Of a stretch of DNA of 10,570 nt, positions 1 to 6,060 are shown piece by piece. The notes beneath the pieces were generated by a model. It ran no database searches, was not told the origin of the DNA, and saw only the letters and a list, made by a program, of their open reading frames with translations. The stretch spans positions 1-10,570 of the forward strand of contig JAUNRY010000056.1 in NCBI GenBank assembly GCA_030539475.1. The letters are read 5' to 3'. Positions within the stretch are counted from its first letter, which is position 1. The number at the start of each line of letters is the position of its first letter. The stretch is from Bacteroidia bacterium (lineage in GTDB: Bacteria > Bacteroidota > Bacteroidia > Bacteroidales > Dysgonomonadaceae). The translations under genes and the position numbers were made by a program.

Positions 1-2
1 AT

Positions 3-50
3 TCCAAAGACTTTCTTGCTCCGAACGGAAAAGATGAGTTGCCGTTTTGA
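3..50 (+). CDS. Possible C-terminal end of an upstream gene (partial)
   Basis: The third forward frame is open from the window edge to a TGA at 48-50 and reads SKDFLAPNGKDELPF, which looks like a plausible soluble protein end. An A-rich spacer of about 24 bases containing a doubled ATCAGAAA motif follows before the next gene. The first frame is also open, to position 78, but its translation is less protein-like. I do not recognise the family, and 15 residues are too few to assign one. Confidence 0.3.
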   Translation, partial: SKDFLAPNGKDELPF

Positions 51-74
51 AAATCAAAAATCAGAAATCAGAAA

Positions 75-365
75 ATGAAGCATCTAAATAAACATATTCT
101 CCTTGTTTTATTGTTTTTTTTACTACTTCTTTCCACTTCCTGCGGAGGCATTAATTCCGATGCCAAAAAAGCCGCCAAGCTAACCAATAAATCCATCGAA
201 GAAACCAATGAGTTGAATCTGGACGAAGCGGAAAAATTGTATAAAAGATCGCTGGAAATTATTAATAAATACGAATCGCACAAAGAATCGGAAAAATTCT
301 TTAAACTCTATCAGGAACATCGCGATAAAGGAAAAACTGCCGCTCAAGAACAGAAAAGCCAATGA
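75..365 (+). CDS. Small helical lipoprotein of unknown function
   Basis: A 96-residue protein with a lipoprotein signal: basic start (MKHLNKH), a hydrophobic stretch at about residues 8-19, and a lipobox-like LSTSC with the acylated cysteine at C23. The mature part is about 73 residues, very rich in K and E, and predicted to be almost all helix. The stretch DEAEKLYKRSLEIINKY resembles one TPR or MIT-type helix but is too short to call a domain. No acidic surface-export signal follows the cysteine, so it probably stays on the periplasmic face of a membrane (inference). No promoter motif is visible just upstream, so it may be read from the preceding gene. The next gene starts 100 bases downstream behind its own -7 element. 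The family is not recognised; the lipoprotein call is fairly safe. Confidence 0.8.
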   Translation: MKHLNKHILLVLLFFLLLLSTSCGGINSDAKKAAKLTNKSIEETNELNLDEAEKLYKRSLEIINKYESHKESEKFFKLYQEHRDKGKTAAQEQKSQ

Positions 366-418
366 AGGTGTTATTATTTAATTAACAAAAAGTAAGCAGC
401 AAAACTAATTATTATTCG

Positions 419-426
419 TAATTTTG
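419..426 (+). promoter_or_regulatory. Bacteroidota -7 promoter element for the LysM/PorT operon
   Basis: TAATTTTG is an exact match to the Bacteroidota TAnnTTTG -7 consensus and is followed by C, the preferred next base. No clear TTTG -33 box lies 19-20 bases upstream, so strength is uncertain. It places transcription start near position 432. A TTG codon at 424, which would extend the reading frame by 14 codons, lies inside this element and so should not be the start. Confidence 0.55.
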
Positions 427-465
427 CGCTTTAACAAACTTAACGGAAAATTAAAAGCAAGCACA

Positions 466-2454
466 ATGCATAAATCACTCGGAATAAGAAAAATAACGCT
501 ACTGTTTTTCTTTGTTGCCATTTTTGTTTCGGCGGCTACCGCGCAAACAACCACTTACGAAACGGTTACCCAAAACGGCCATACTTACTACAAATATACG
601 GTGAAACAGGGCGAGGGCCTGTTTGCCATTTCGCGCGCGTTCAATGTTTCGGTAAACGATATTCTTAAAAACAATCCGGGTTCTGATACCGGCTTAAGAA
701 ACGGACAGGAACTGCTGATACCTGCATCGCAAAGCGCAGCGCCTGTTGCTTCATCCTCACCCGGAGAAACAACGCGCCAACTGCCGGTAAATCAAAACCA
801 CACGTTTCGCCACACCATTGCACGCGGCGAAACCTTGTTTGGAATAGCACAGATGTATAATACCAATGTAGATGAAATTGTACGCTACAATGACGGGTTG
901 ACGGAAAACATATCCGAAGGCCAGGTAATTGTTGTACCGCAACAACGAACGCTTTCCTCTAACCGGGAAAACTACCGTTATCACACCATCCTGCCCAAGG
1001 AAACGTTGTATTCCGTTTCAAGAACATACACGCTTAAACCCGAAGACCTGATTGAGGCAAACCCCGGCTTGTCGGCAGAAACTTTTCAGGCGGGAAAAAC
1101 CGTTCGTGTTCCGTTTTTCGAGTCGCAAGCCGATTTTGTGCCATACGCAGAACAAACGCAAAACATTACGCATCAGGCAAAACGGGGCGAAACGCTGTAT
1201 TCCATTGCCAAGGAGTACGATGTTACGGTGGAAGCCATTCAGAAAGCAAATCCCATGCTGGCATCGGGGCTGAAAACCAATATGGAATTGATAATTCCGG
1301 TGAAAGTGGCGAGGTTGGAAGATAACGTCCGTGCACGCGAAATTGATGCGGACAGGTTGCTTTCACAAACCGGACAAACACAGCGGACAGACGTTATTAA
1401 AGTAGGGCTTTTGTTGCCCTTTTTAGATAAATCCGACGGGCAACACTTTCGTTTGCAGGAGTATTACGAAGGATTTTTGATGGCTGTGGAGAAAATGAAA
1501 TCCGCCGGCGCTAATGTTGAAGTGTATGCTTTCGAAATTGGCACCCGTGCAAAACTGGAAAGTTTGCTGGGAACAATGGAAATGGAGCAGTTGCATTTGT
1601 TGATTGGCGGAATGACCGATGAGCAAATCAACATTATGTCCGATTTTTCCAAGAAACACAACATAAAATACGTTATTCCGTTTTCTTCGAGAAACAACGA
1701 GGTGCTGAACAACAGCCTTATTTTTCAGGTAAATACGCCGCAATCCTACTTATACTCAAAGGCGTCGGGTGTTTTCAGAGATACTTTCAAAGGTTCTAAC
1801 GTGGTTATCGTAAATGTTCCCGGAAGAGGCGACAAATCCGAATTTCTTGCCACTCTCAAAGCCGATTTAAGGGCTGCAAACCGGCGTTTCAGCGAAATAA
1901 CGCTCAACTCGAATATAGCTTCCGGTATATTGCCGCTGCTGCAAACCACCGGCCAAAACGTGATAGTGCCATCGACGGGAGATTCCAACGCGCTTCGCGA
2001 AATTATCGACGCGCTCAATAAAGCGCACGAATCCAATCCGGGAATGGTAACGCGATTGTTCGGTTATCCCGAATGGCAAACATTCAACTCAAGTTTAAAA
2101 ACGTCGTTTCACCGTTTAGGAACTTATTTTTACACCTCGTTTTACGTCGACGACAGAGATGCCGAAACGCGCGAGTTTGTAGAAAATTTCAAAAAATGGT
2201 ACGGCCGCGATATGCTCAACACCACACCTAAGTACGGAATTTTCGGATACGACACCGGGCTGTTTTTCCTGAACGCCATTCACCGCTACGGAATTAATTT
2301 CGAGCAGCGTCTGAACATGATGCCTACCAATGCCATTCAGTTTGCTTTCAACTTTGAACGTGTGAACAATTGGGGCGGATTTGTCAACACCGGATTGTAT
2401 CTTATTCATTACGACGTGAATAACGCCACGTATAAACTCAACAAAAGCCGATAA
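466..2454 (+). CDS. Secreted four-LysM protein with type-1 periplasmic-binding-like domain
   Basis: A 662-residue protein from the ATG at 466. It has a signal peptide (hydrophobic residues about 10-25, likely cut after SAATA, before Q27). Four LysM peptidoglycan-binding repeats follow at about 43-86, 114-158, 171-216 and 235-278, each with the YxV/I-xxGExLxxIA pattern and the ending xxLxIP. After a linker, residues about 308-655 (starting VIKVGLLLPFLD) look like the type-1 periplasmic-binding fold of ABC substrate-binding proteins and receptors. It probably binds the cell wall in the periplasm and presents a ligand- or protein-binding lobe; no catalytic motif is seen. The longer TTG start at 424 is rejected because it falls in the -7 element. 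The next gene follows without any gap, so the two are surely co-transcribed. The ligand is unknown. Confidence 0.9.
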   Translation: MHKSLGIRKITLLFFFVAIFVSAATAQTTTYETVTQNGHTYYKYTVKQGEGLFAISRAFNVSVNDILKNNPGSDTGLRNGQELLIPASQSAAPVASSSPGETTRQLPVNQNHTFRHTIARGETLFGIAQMYNTNVDEIVRYNDGLTENISEGQVIVVPQQRTLSSNRENYRYHTILPKETLYSVSRTYTLKPEDLIEANPGLSAETFQAGKTVRVPFFESQADFVPYAEQTQNITHQAKRGETLYSIAKEYDVTVEAIQKANPMLASGLKTNMELIIPVKVARLEDNVRAREIDADRLLSQTGQTQRTDVIKVGLLLPFLDKSDGQHFRLQEYYEGFLMAVEKMKSAGANVEVYAFEIGTRAKLESLLGTMEMEQLHLLIGGMTDEQINIMSDFSKKHNIKYVIPFSSRNNEVLNNSLIFQVNTPQSYLYSKASGVFRDTFKGSNVVIVNVPGRGDKSEFLATLKADLRAANRRFSEITLNSNIASGILPLLQTTGQNVIVPSTGDSNALREIIDALNKAHESNPGMVTRLFGYPEWQTFNSSLKTSFHRLGTYFYTSFYVDDRDAETREFVENFKKWYGRDMLNTTPKYGIFGYDTGLFFLNAIHRYGINFEQRLNMMPTNAIQFAFNFERVNNWGGFVNTGLYLIHYDVNNATYKLNKSR

Positions 2455-3141
2455 ATGAAGCGGTTACTGCCTGTATTTTTCTTGTTTTTTCTTTTTTCCC
2501 TTCAAGTTTCCGCTCAAAACAATGAATTTGAGAAGGAGTTGTACATAGGGGTAGGGGGCGGAGCGCTTATGTCGTCGATAGACTTTGTGCCCAGCGTGTT
2601 GCAAGGGCAGCATTTCGGAATTCACGGTGGAGTGTCGGCCAAATATATTTCCGAAAAACACCTGGGTTTATTGCTCGAATTGAATTACGCCCAACGAGGC
2701 TGGACGGAAGATTTTCCGGCCGAATCGGGCTTTGCTTACAGCCGTACGCTGCACTATTTGGAAGTTCCTTTTATGACTCACGTTTATTTCGGCAGGAAAC
2801 TCCGGTTTGTCATCAATGCCGGGCCGCAACTCGGTTTCTTGCTGGGGAGCTCGGCAACTATGAATGATGCCCTGGCAAGCGATATCGACGCTAAGAAACA
2901 AGAAAACCCCAACGTAGGAATGCAATATAGCTCGAAGCCGCGAAATTTCGATTACGGCATCGTTGGCGGAATTGGCATGGAACTAAATACCGGCGTTGGC
3001 AATATTGAACTCGAAGGACGGTATTATTTTGGGCTGGGCGATGTTTTCGAAAACAGAAAATCAAAAGACGATTTCTATTTTAACCGGTCGGCGCACCGCA
3101 TCATCGAGGCAAAACTTTCTTATTTCTTTAAAGTGAAATAG
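2455..3141 (+). CDS. PorT-family outer-membrane beta-barrel protein
   Basis: A 228-residue protein with a clear signal peptide (MKRLLPVFFLFFLFSLQVSA, likely cut before Q21). The mature part alternates hydrophobic and polar residues with many aromatic and glycine positions (YIGVGGGALMSS, LGLLLELNYAQRGW, FVINAGPQLGFLLG, IELEGRYYFGLGDVF). The last strand, IIEAKLSYFFKVK, ends the protein. This fits the small barrels of the PorT / outer-membrane beta-barrel families of Bacteroidota. The ATG directly abuts the TAA of the LysM protein, implying translational coupling and possibly a joint envelope role, with wall anchor and outer-membrane partner made together (inference). It should not be equated with the gliding/type IX secretion PorT of Porphyromonas on this evidence. 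A hairpin lies just after the stop. Confidence 0.85.
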   Translation: MKRLLPVFFLFFLFSLQVSAQNNEFEKELYIGVGGGALMSSIDFVPSVLQGQHFGIHGGVSAKYISEKHLGLLLELNYAQRGWTEDFPAESGFAYSRTLHYLEVPFMTHVYFGRKLRFVINAGPQLGFLLGSSATMNDALASDIDAKKQENPNVGMQYSSKPRNFDYGIVGGIGMELNTGVGNIELEGRYYFGLGDVFENRKSKDDFYFNRSAHRIIEAKLSYFFKVK

Positions 3142-3144
3142 GCG

Positions 3145-3165
3145 TTTTATCAGCACCTGATAAAA
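3145..3165 (+). terminator. Hairpin after the LysM/PorT operon
   Basis: TTTTATCAG and CTGATAAAA form a perfect 9-bp stem around a CAC loop, starting four bases after the PorT-like stop codon. No U-tract follows on the plus strand, although the stem itself is A/T-rich at its base. It may be a weak or factor-assisted terminator or an mRNA-stabilising 3' end. The position supports an operon boundary here. Confidence 0.5.
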
Positions 3166-3216
3166 TGCGAATTGGAGTTCGCATCACTCATCGCCTATAA
3201 ATATTTTCAATATTAT

Positions 3217-3247
3217 TTTGCTGATTAAGAAAATGGCACTACTTTTG
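3217..3247 (+). promoter_or_regulatory. Promoter of the ArsR-led operon (-33 TTTG, -7 TACTTTTG)
   Basis: TTTG at 3217-3220 and TACTTTTG at 3240-3247 are exact matches to the Bacteroidota -33 and -7 elements, separated by 19 bases, within the normal spacing. Transcription should begin near 3253, a few bases before the operator palindrome and about 50 bases before the repressor's ATG. Confidence 0.75.
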
Positions 3248-3255
3248 AACTTTAT

Positions 3256-3277
3256 TATATGAATATATGTTCATATA
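3256..3277 (+). promoter_or_regulatory. ArsR/SmtB-type operator palindrome
   Basis: TATATGAA (3256-3263) and TTCATATA (3270-3277) are perfect 8-bp inverted arms around a 6-base centre. The TGAA-N6-TTCA core within an ATAT context is the layout known for SmtB/ArsR-family operators. It lies directly downstream of the predicted transcription start and upstream of an ArsR-family gene, so autorepression by blocking early transcription is the natural reading (inference). Confidence 0.75.
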
Positions 3278-3305
3278 TTGATGATTGAAATGACTGGAAT
3301 TTACA

Positions 3306-3608
3306 ATGCTTGAAATAAAGGAACAAAAGATAGATAAAGCGCAGTTTGTGGAAGCAGCGTATATACTGAAAGCGCTGGCAAACGAAATCAGATTAAGCGT
3401 AATAACGTTGTTGTCGAACGAAAAGGAAAAATCCGTATCGGAATTAATGGAAATAATCGACTGTGAGCAATCGTTACTTTCGTATCATCTCACCGATATG
3501 CGTGCCAAAGGAATTTTAAACTGTCGCAGAAGCGGGAAAAATTGTTTTTACTCCATAAAAAACGATAAGGTTATTCAGATGCTGCGTTGCATTGTAGATT
3601 GTAATTAA
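3306..3608 (+). CDS. ArsR/SmtB-family winged-helix repressor, cysteine-rich
   Basis: A 100-residue protein with the ArsR fold: helix LKALANEIRLSVITLL (about 21-36), the helix-turn-helix SVSELMEIIDCEQSLLSYHL (43-62), then DMRAKGILNCRRSGKNCFYSI (64-84), which forms the wing. ArsR proteins act as dimers that leave DNA when metal ions, metalloids or reactive sulfur species bind. There is no classic ELCVCDL arsenic/metal motif. Instead five cysteines are spread along the chain: C53 at the recognition helix, C73 and C80 flanking the wing, and C95 and C99 in the C-terminal helix. A thiol, persulfide or soft-metal sensor is plausible. It heads a four-gene operon and sits just behind a matching operator. 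The inducer cannot be read from sequence. Confidence 0.92.
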   Translation: MLEIKEQKIDKAQFVEAAYILKALANEIRLSVITLLSNEKEKSVSELMEIIDCEQSLLSYHLTDMRAKGILNCRRSGKNCFYSIKNDKVIQMLRCIVDCN

Positions 3609-3619
3609 GAAGAATAGAA

Positions 3620-3829
3620 ATGAAGGAGTTATTCACAAAACATTGGTTGAAATTTGCAGGGGTTCTTGCCGGAGCTATCGGAGGATATTTATATTATCAC
3701 TTTATCGGTTGCGGAACAGATTCTTGCCCCATTACCTCCAATCCCTGGCGGGTAACCGCTTACGGTTCTATCATGGGCTTGTTGATTTTCGATGTTTTTA
3801 AAAAGGATCAGAAAGAAACTGAAAAATAA
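3620..3829 (+). CDS. DUF6132-like small membrane hairpin protein
   Basis: A 69-residue protein, eleven bases after the ArsR stop. Two hydrophobic helices (about 10-28, with GVLAGAIGGYLYYHF, and about 45-60, YGSIMGLLIFDVF) flank a conserved loop GCGTDSCPITSNPW carrying C31 and C36. This matches my recollection of the DUF6132 family, short Bacteroidota membrane proteins often found near thioredoxin, rhodanese or sulfur-transport genes. The loop CxxxxCPIT could form a disulfide or bind a metal or sulfur species at the membrane surface (inference). The C-terminal tail is charged (KKDQKETEK), which suggests a cytoplasmic end and places the cysteine loop on the periplasmic side if both ends face inward. 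The biochemical role is unknown. Confidence 0.85.
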   Translation: MKELFTKHWLKFAGVLAGAIGGYLYYHFIGCGTDSCPITSNPWRVTAYGSIMGLLIFDVFKKDQKETEK

Positions 3830-3876
3830 AGAAAACAAAAAAGCGAATAACACGATTATCAATAAAACAAATAAAA

Positions 3877-4401
3877 ATGAAAATTAAACTTATTGCCACC
3901 GCACTTGCGGCATCATTTATGTTGGTTGCGTGCAACAACAAAACCAACAGCACTAACCACAGTGGCGAATCACAAACATCGGTTCAGGCCGAATTAACTA
4001 AACAGGAAAATAATTCAAATAATACAACTAATATGACAACTAAAACAATTCATTTAACAAAAGCAGATTTTCTAACGAAAGTTGTAAACTACGAGAAAAA
4101 TCCCGAAAAATGGGAATATCTGGGCGATAAACCCGCCATTATTGATTTTTACGCAGACTGGTGCGGCCCGTGCAAAATGATTGCACCCATTCTGGAAGAA
4201 CTGGCTGCGGAATACGAAGATCAGATTTACATTTATAAGATTGATACGGAGGCAGAACAGGAATTGGCCGGCGTCTTTGGCATACGCAGCATTCCCACCT
4301 TGCTTTTCGTTCCCATGGAGGGCGATCCTCAAATGGCGCAGGGCGCATTGCCCAAAGATGCTTTCAAACAGGCTATTGACGAAGTTTTACTCAAAAATTA
4401 A
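3877..4401 (+). CDS. Lipoprotein-anchored thioredoxin
   Basis: A 174-residue protein. Residues 1-19 are a lipoprotein signal ending LVAC, with C19 acylated. Residues 20-55 are a low-complexity N/S/T/Q-rich tether. The thioredoxin fold runs from about 56 to 174, with the active site W95-CGPC-K100 and the cis-proline motif IRSIPT at 136-141. It should reduce or isomerise disulfides, or accept electrons, in the periplasm while tied to a membrane. A second in-frame ATG at 4033 (M53) begins right before the catalytic domain and could give a cytoplasmic form, though the signal peptide looks intact. It lies 47 bases after the DUF6132 gene and 9 bases before the DUF302 gene, with no promoter between them, so it belongs to the ArsR operon. 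The substrate protein is unknown. Confidence 0.93.
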   Translation: MKIKLIATALAASFMLVACNNKTNSTNHSGESQTSVQAELTKQENNSNNTTNMTTKTIHLTKADFLTKVVNYEKNPEKWEYLGDKPAIIDFYADWCGPCKMIAPILEELAAEYEDQIYIYKIDTEAEQELAGVFGIRSIPTLLFVPMEGDPQMAQGALPKDAFKQAIDEVLLKN

Positions 4402-4410
4402 CAGCAGGTT

Positions 4411-4806
4411 ATGGATAACATGTTTTTCGAAAGTAAAAGTAAATACAGCTTCGATGAAACGGTTGAGAAACTCAACGAGGTGATTGCCGAGGCAGGATGG
4501 CGAGTTACGCACACGCACGATTTAAAAGAAACGATGACGAAAAACGGCTTCGAGGTTAACCCCGTGAAAGTTATCGAACTTTGCAACCCGAAATATGCGT
4601 ATCGTTTGCTTTCGGCCGACGAACTGCGGATTTTCTCCAACATGATGCCGTGCCGCCTATCGGTTTACGAAAAAAACGACGGCCGCACCTACGTTTCCCG
4701 GATGAACTCCGCGCTGTTTGCTTCGCAAATTGGTGGAGTGGTGGAAGAGGTTATGAGCGGCGCGTATCACGATGCCGAAGGTTTTGTGGCGCGAGTTGCG
4801 GAGTAG
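4411..4806 (+). CDS. DUF302 domain protein
   Basis: A 131-residue protein that is essentially one DUF302 domain. It has an N-terminal SFDETVEKLNEVIAEAGW helix, then KVIELCNPKYAYRLL with C58, then MPCRLSVYEKNDGRTYVSRMN with C81, and a C-terminal amphipathic helix. The ELCNP and P-C-R-x-S-VYE signatures are hallmarks of the family. DUF302 proteins have a known dimeric fold but no established reaction. They are often encoded beside thioredoxin, rhodanese or sulfur-linked genes (general knowledge). No signal peptide is seen, so it is probably cytoplasmic. It starts 9 bases after the thioredoxin stop and ends the operon. The two cysteines make a sulfur- or metal-handling role attractive but unproven. 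Confidence 0.9.
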   Translation: MDNMFFESKSKYSFDETVEKLNEVIAEAGWRVTHTHDLKETMTKNGFEVNPVKVIELCNPKYAYRLLSADELRIFSNMMPCRLSVYEKNDGRTYVSRMNSALFASQIGGVVEEVMSGAYHDAEGFVARVAE

Positions 4807-4989
4807 GGCTCGAAAGGTTTCTTGTTGGTAATGCATTAAAACAAAGTTTCGCGAAGTTTTTATTTTGCGGTCTGCTTTTTGTGTATTAATGTATAACATA
4901 TTCGAAATTATGGAGCAACACAGGCAATTTAATTGGTCACACCAACCTTCATTTCACCCCAATGCAGAGCAAAGCGGCACGCCGGGTTA

Positions 4990-5940
4990 TCATCCGTTTA
5001 TCCATCGGGTGAGGGCGGTGAAAATATTTTCCTTTTCTTTTGTCCGTTTCTCTTCCACTTGTTTCGGAGCAAAAACCTTCAATCCTTTGTGAAAAATCTT
5101 CACATTAATCTCTTCCCCGGCTTCCACAGGTTCGCCGTCAACGTGAAGCATTCCCGGCTTTTTCCGTTTAATGGTGAGTTGGTTGGTGAGCAAGGTAATC
5201 ATTTTGCTGTTTTTCTCGATGTTCTTGGTGAGAAGCTGCAGCGTGGTTTGCGGAATTTCGTTAGCGTTGAGGGATTTTAGTATCGATACGTTCATTTTCC
5301 CGTCTTCCATGTCGGCGGCCGGCGCAATATACACTTCGTTTCCGTATTGCGACGCGTTGGCGCAAGTTACCAGAAAGGCGCGTTCGTTAATGGTGCCTTC
5401 ATCGTGCGTTATTTCGTACTCTTCGGCCTTGAAATCGATAACTCCTTCCACAATATTGCGAACATATCCCAGCGGGCCGCGCTTTTTTTCTTCGGCAAAT
5501 TTATCGCTGATAAAAGCGTCGAAACCCACGCCGCACGTACAGAAAAAAATGTTTCCGTTGGCCGATCCGTAATCTATCGTGCGGATATGTCCGTCGAGAA
5601 TGGTTTGGATGGCTTTCTCGGAATCCATGGAGAGGTGCAAATCGCGAGCCAACCCGTTCCCCGATCCAAGCGGGATGATCCCCAGCACCGTATCGGTATT
5701 TACCAAGGCCTTGGCTACTTCGTTTACCGTTCCGTCGCCTCCGGCGGCAAGAACGTAAGCGAACTTGTTTTTCACGGCGTCTTTCGCAATTTCGGTGGCA
5801 TGCCCCGCGTAACCGGTAATGCGGATAAAGACATCGAACCGGGTTTGGTCGAAAGCATTGGCCACTTCCTGAGGGATATTTTTCTTCGATTCCGTTCCCG
5901 ATACGGGATTGATGATTACACACACTTTAATTTTTTCCAT
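4990..5940 (-). CDS. YegS/BmrU-family lipid (diacylglycerol-type) kinase
   Basis: A 316-residue protein of the diacylglycerol-kinase catalytic superfamily, which phosphorylates lipid hydroxyls with ATP at the inner membrane. Motifs are NPVSG (11-15), the nucleotide-binding GGDGT (67-71) and PLGSGNGLARD (90-100). The C-terminal beta-sandwich includes YIAPAADMEDGKMNVSIL and ends with LHVDGEPVE. Length is normal for the family. The start is set at 5940 (MEKIKVCVIINP): a longer in-frame extension to 6057 would run through the -7 element at 5965-5958 and across the start of the divergent neighbour. The exact substrate (diacylglycerol, sphingoid base or another lipid) cannot be told, and Bacteroidota sphingolipids make it an open question. 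It diverges from the HAD gene and faces the DUF302 gene tail to tail across 183 bases. Confidence 0.93.
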   Translation of the reverse strand: MEKIKVCVIINPVSGTESKKNIPQEVANAFDQTRFDVFIRITGYAGHATEIAKDAVKNKFAYVLAAGGDGTVNEVAKALVNTDTVLGIIPLGSGNGLARDLHLSMDSEKAIQTILDGHIRTIDYGSANGNIFFCTCGVGFDAFISDKFAEEKKRGPLGYVRNIVEGVIDFKAEEYEITHDEGTINERAFLVTCANASQYGNEVYIAPAADMEDGKMNVSILKSLNANEIPQTTLQLLTKNIEKNSKMITLLTNQLTIKRKKPGMLHVDGEPVEAGEEINVKIFHKGLKVFAPKQVEEKRTKEKENIFTALTRWING

Positions 5941-5957
5941 GACTTGAGAGTTTGCTG

Positions 5958-5965
5958 CAAAAATA
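5958..5965 (-). promoter_or_regulatory. -7 promoter element of the lipid kinase gene
   Basis: On the minus strand TATTTTTG followed by C matches TAnnTTTGC exactly. It ends 17 bases before the ATG at 5940, giving a leader of roughly ten bases. No good -33 TTG lies at the expected distance, so it may be moderate in strength or rely on an activator. Confidence 0.55.
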
Positions 5966-6005
5966 AGATAAAAATCTGTTTCGCCACCATTTTTGCAATC
6001 ATTTA

Positions 6006-6037
6006 TTTGTCCTTTCGGGCTATGTTGCGTACTTTTG
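6006..6037 (+). promoter_or_regulatory. Promoter of the HAD hydrolase gene
   Basis: TTTG at 6006-6009 and TACTTTTG at 6030-6037 match the -33 and -7 consensus exactly with a 20-base spacer. Transcription should start at about 6043. The ATG at 6046 would then be almost leaderless, while the one at 6061 would have a leader of about 17 bases. Confidence 0.7.
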
Positions 6038-6060
6038 TCGCTTAAATGAAGCAACATATA

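Noticed and set aside
424..465. TTG start extending the LysM protein by 14 codons
   Set aside because: The TTG lies inside the -7 element, so it would not be in the mRNA. The ATG at 466 gives a proper signal peptide.
3306..4806. Classical arsenic resistance (ars) operon
   Set aside because: No arsenate reductase, ArsB/Acr3 pump, ArsA/ArsD or ArsM is present, and the repressor lacks the ELCVCDL motif.
4933..4945. TTGGT-CAC-ACCAA stem as terminator of the lipid kinase gene
   Set aside because: Only 5 bp, with a mixed TTAAATT tail on the minus strand; too weak to call.
5347..6045. Plus-strand open frame of 232 codons over the lipid kinase gene
   Set aside because: The minus strand carries clear kinase motifs (NPVSG, GGDGT, GSGNGLARD). 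The plus-strand product has no family features.
5941..6057. N-terminal extension of the lipid kinase by 39 residues
   Set aside because: It crosses the -7 element and runs into the divergent HAD gene. Family proteins begin close to the NPxSG strand, as the ATG at 5940 gives.
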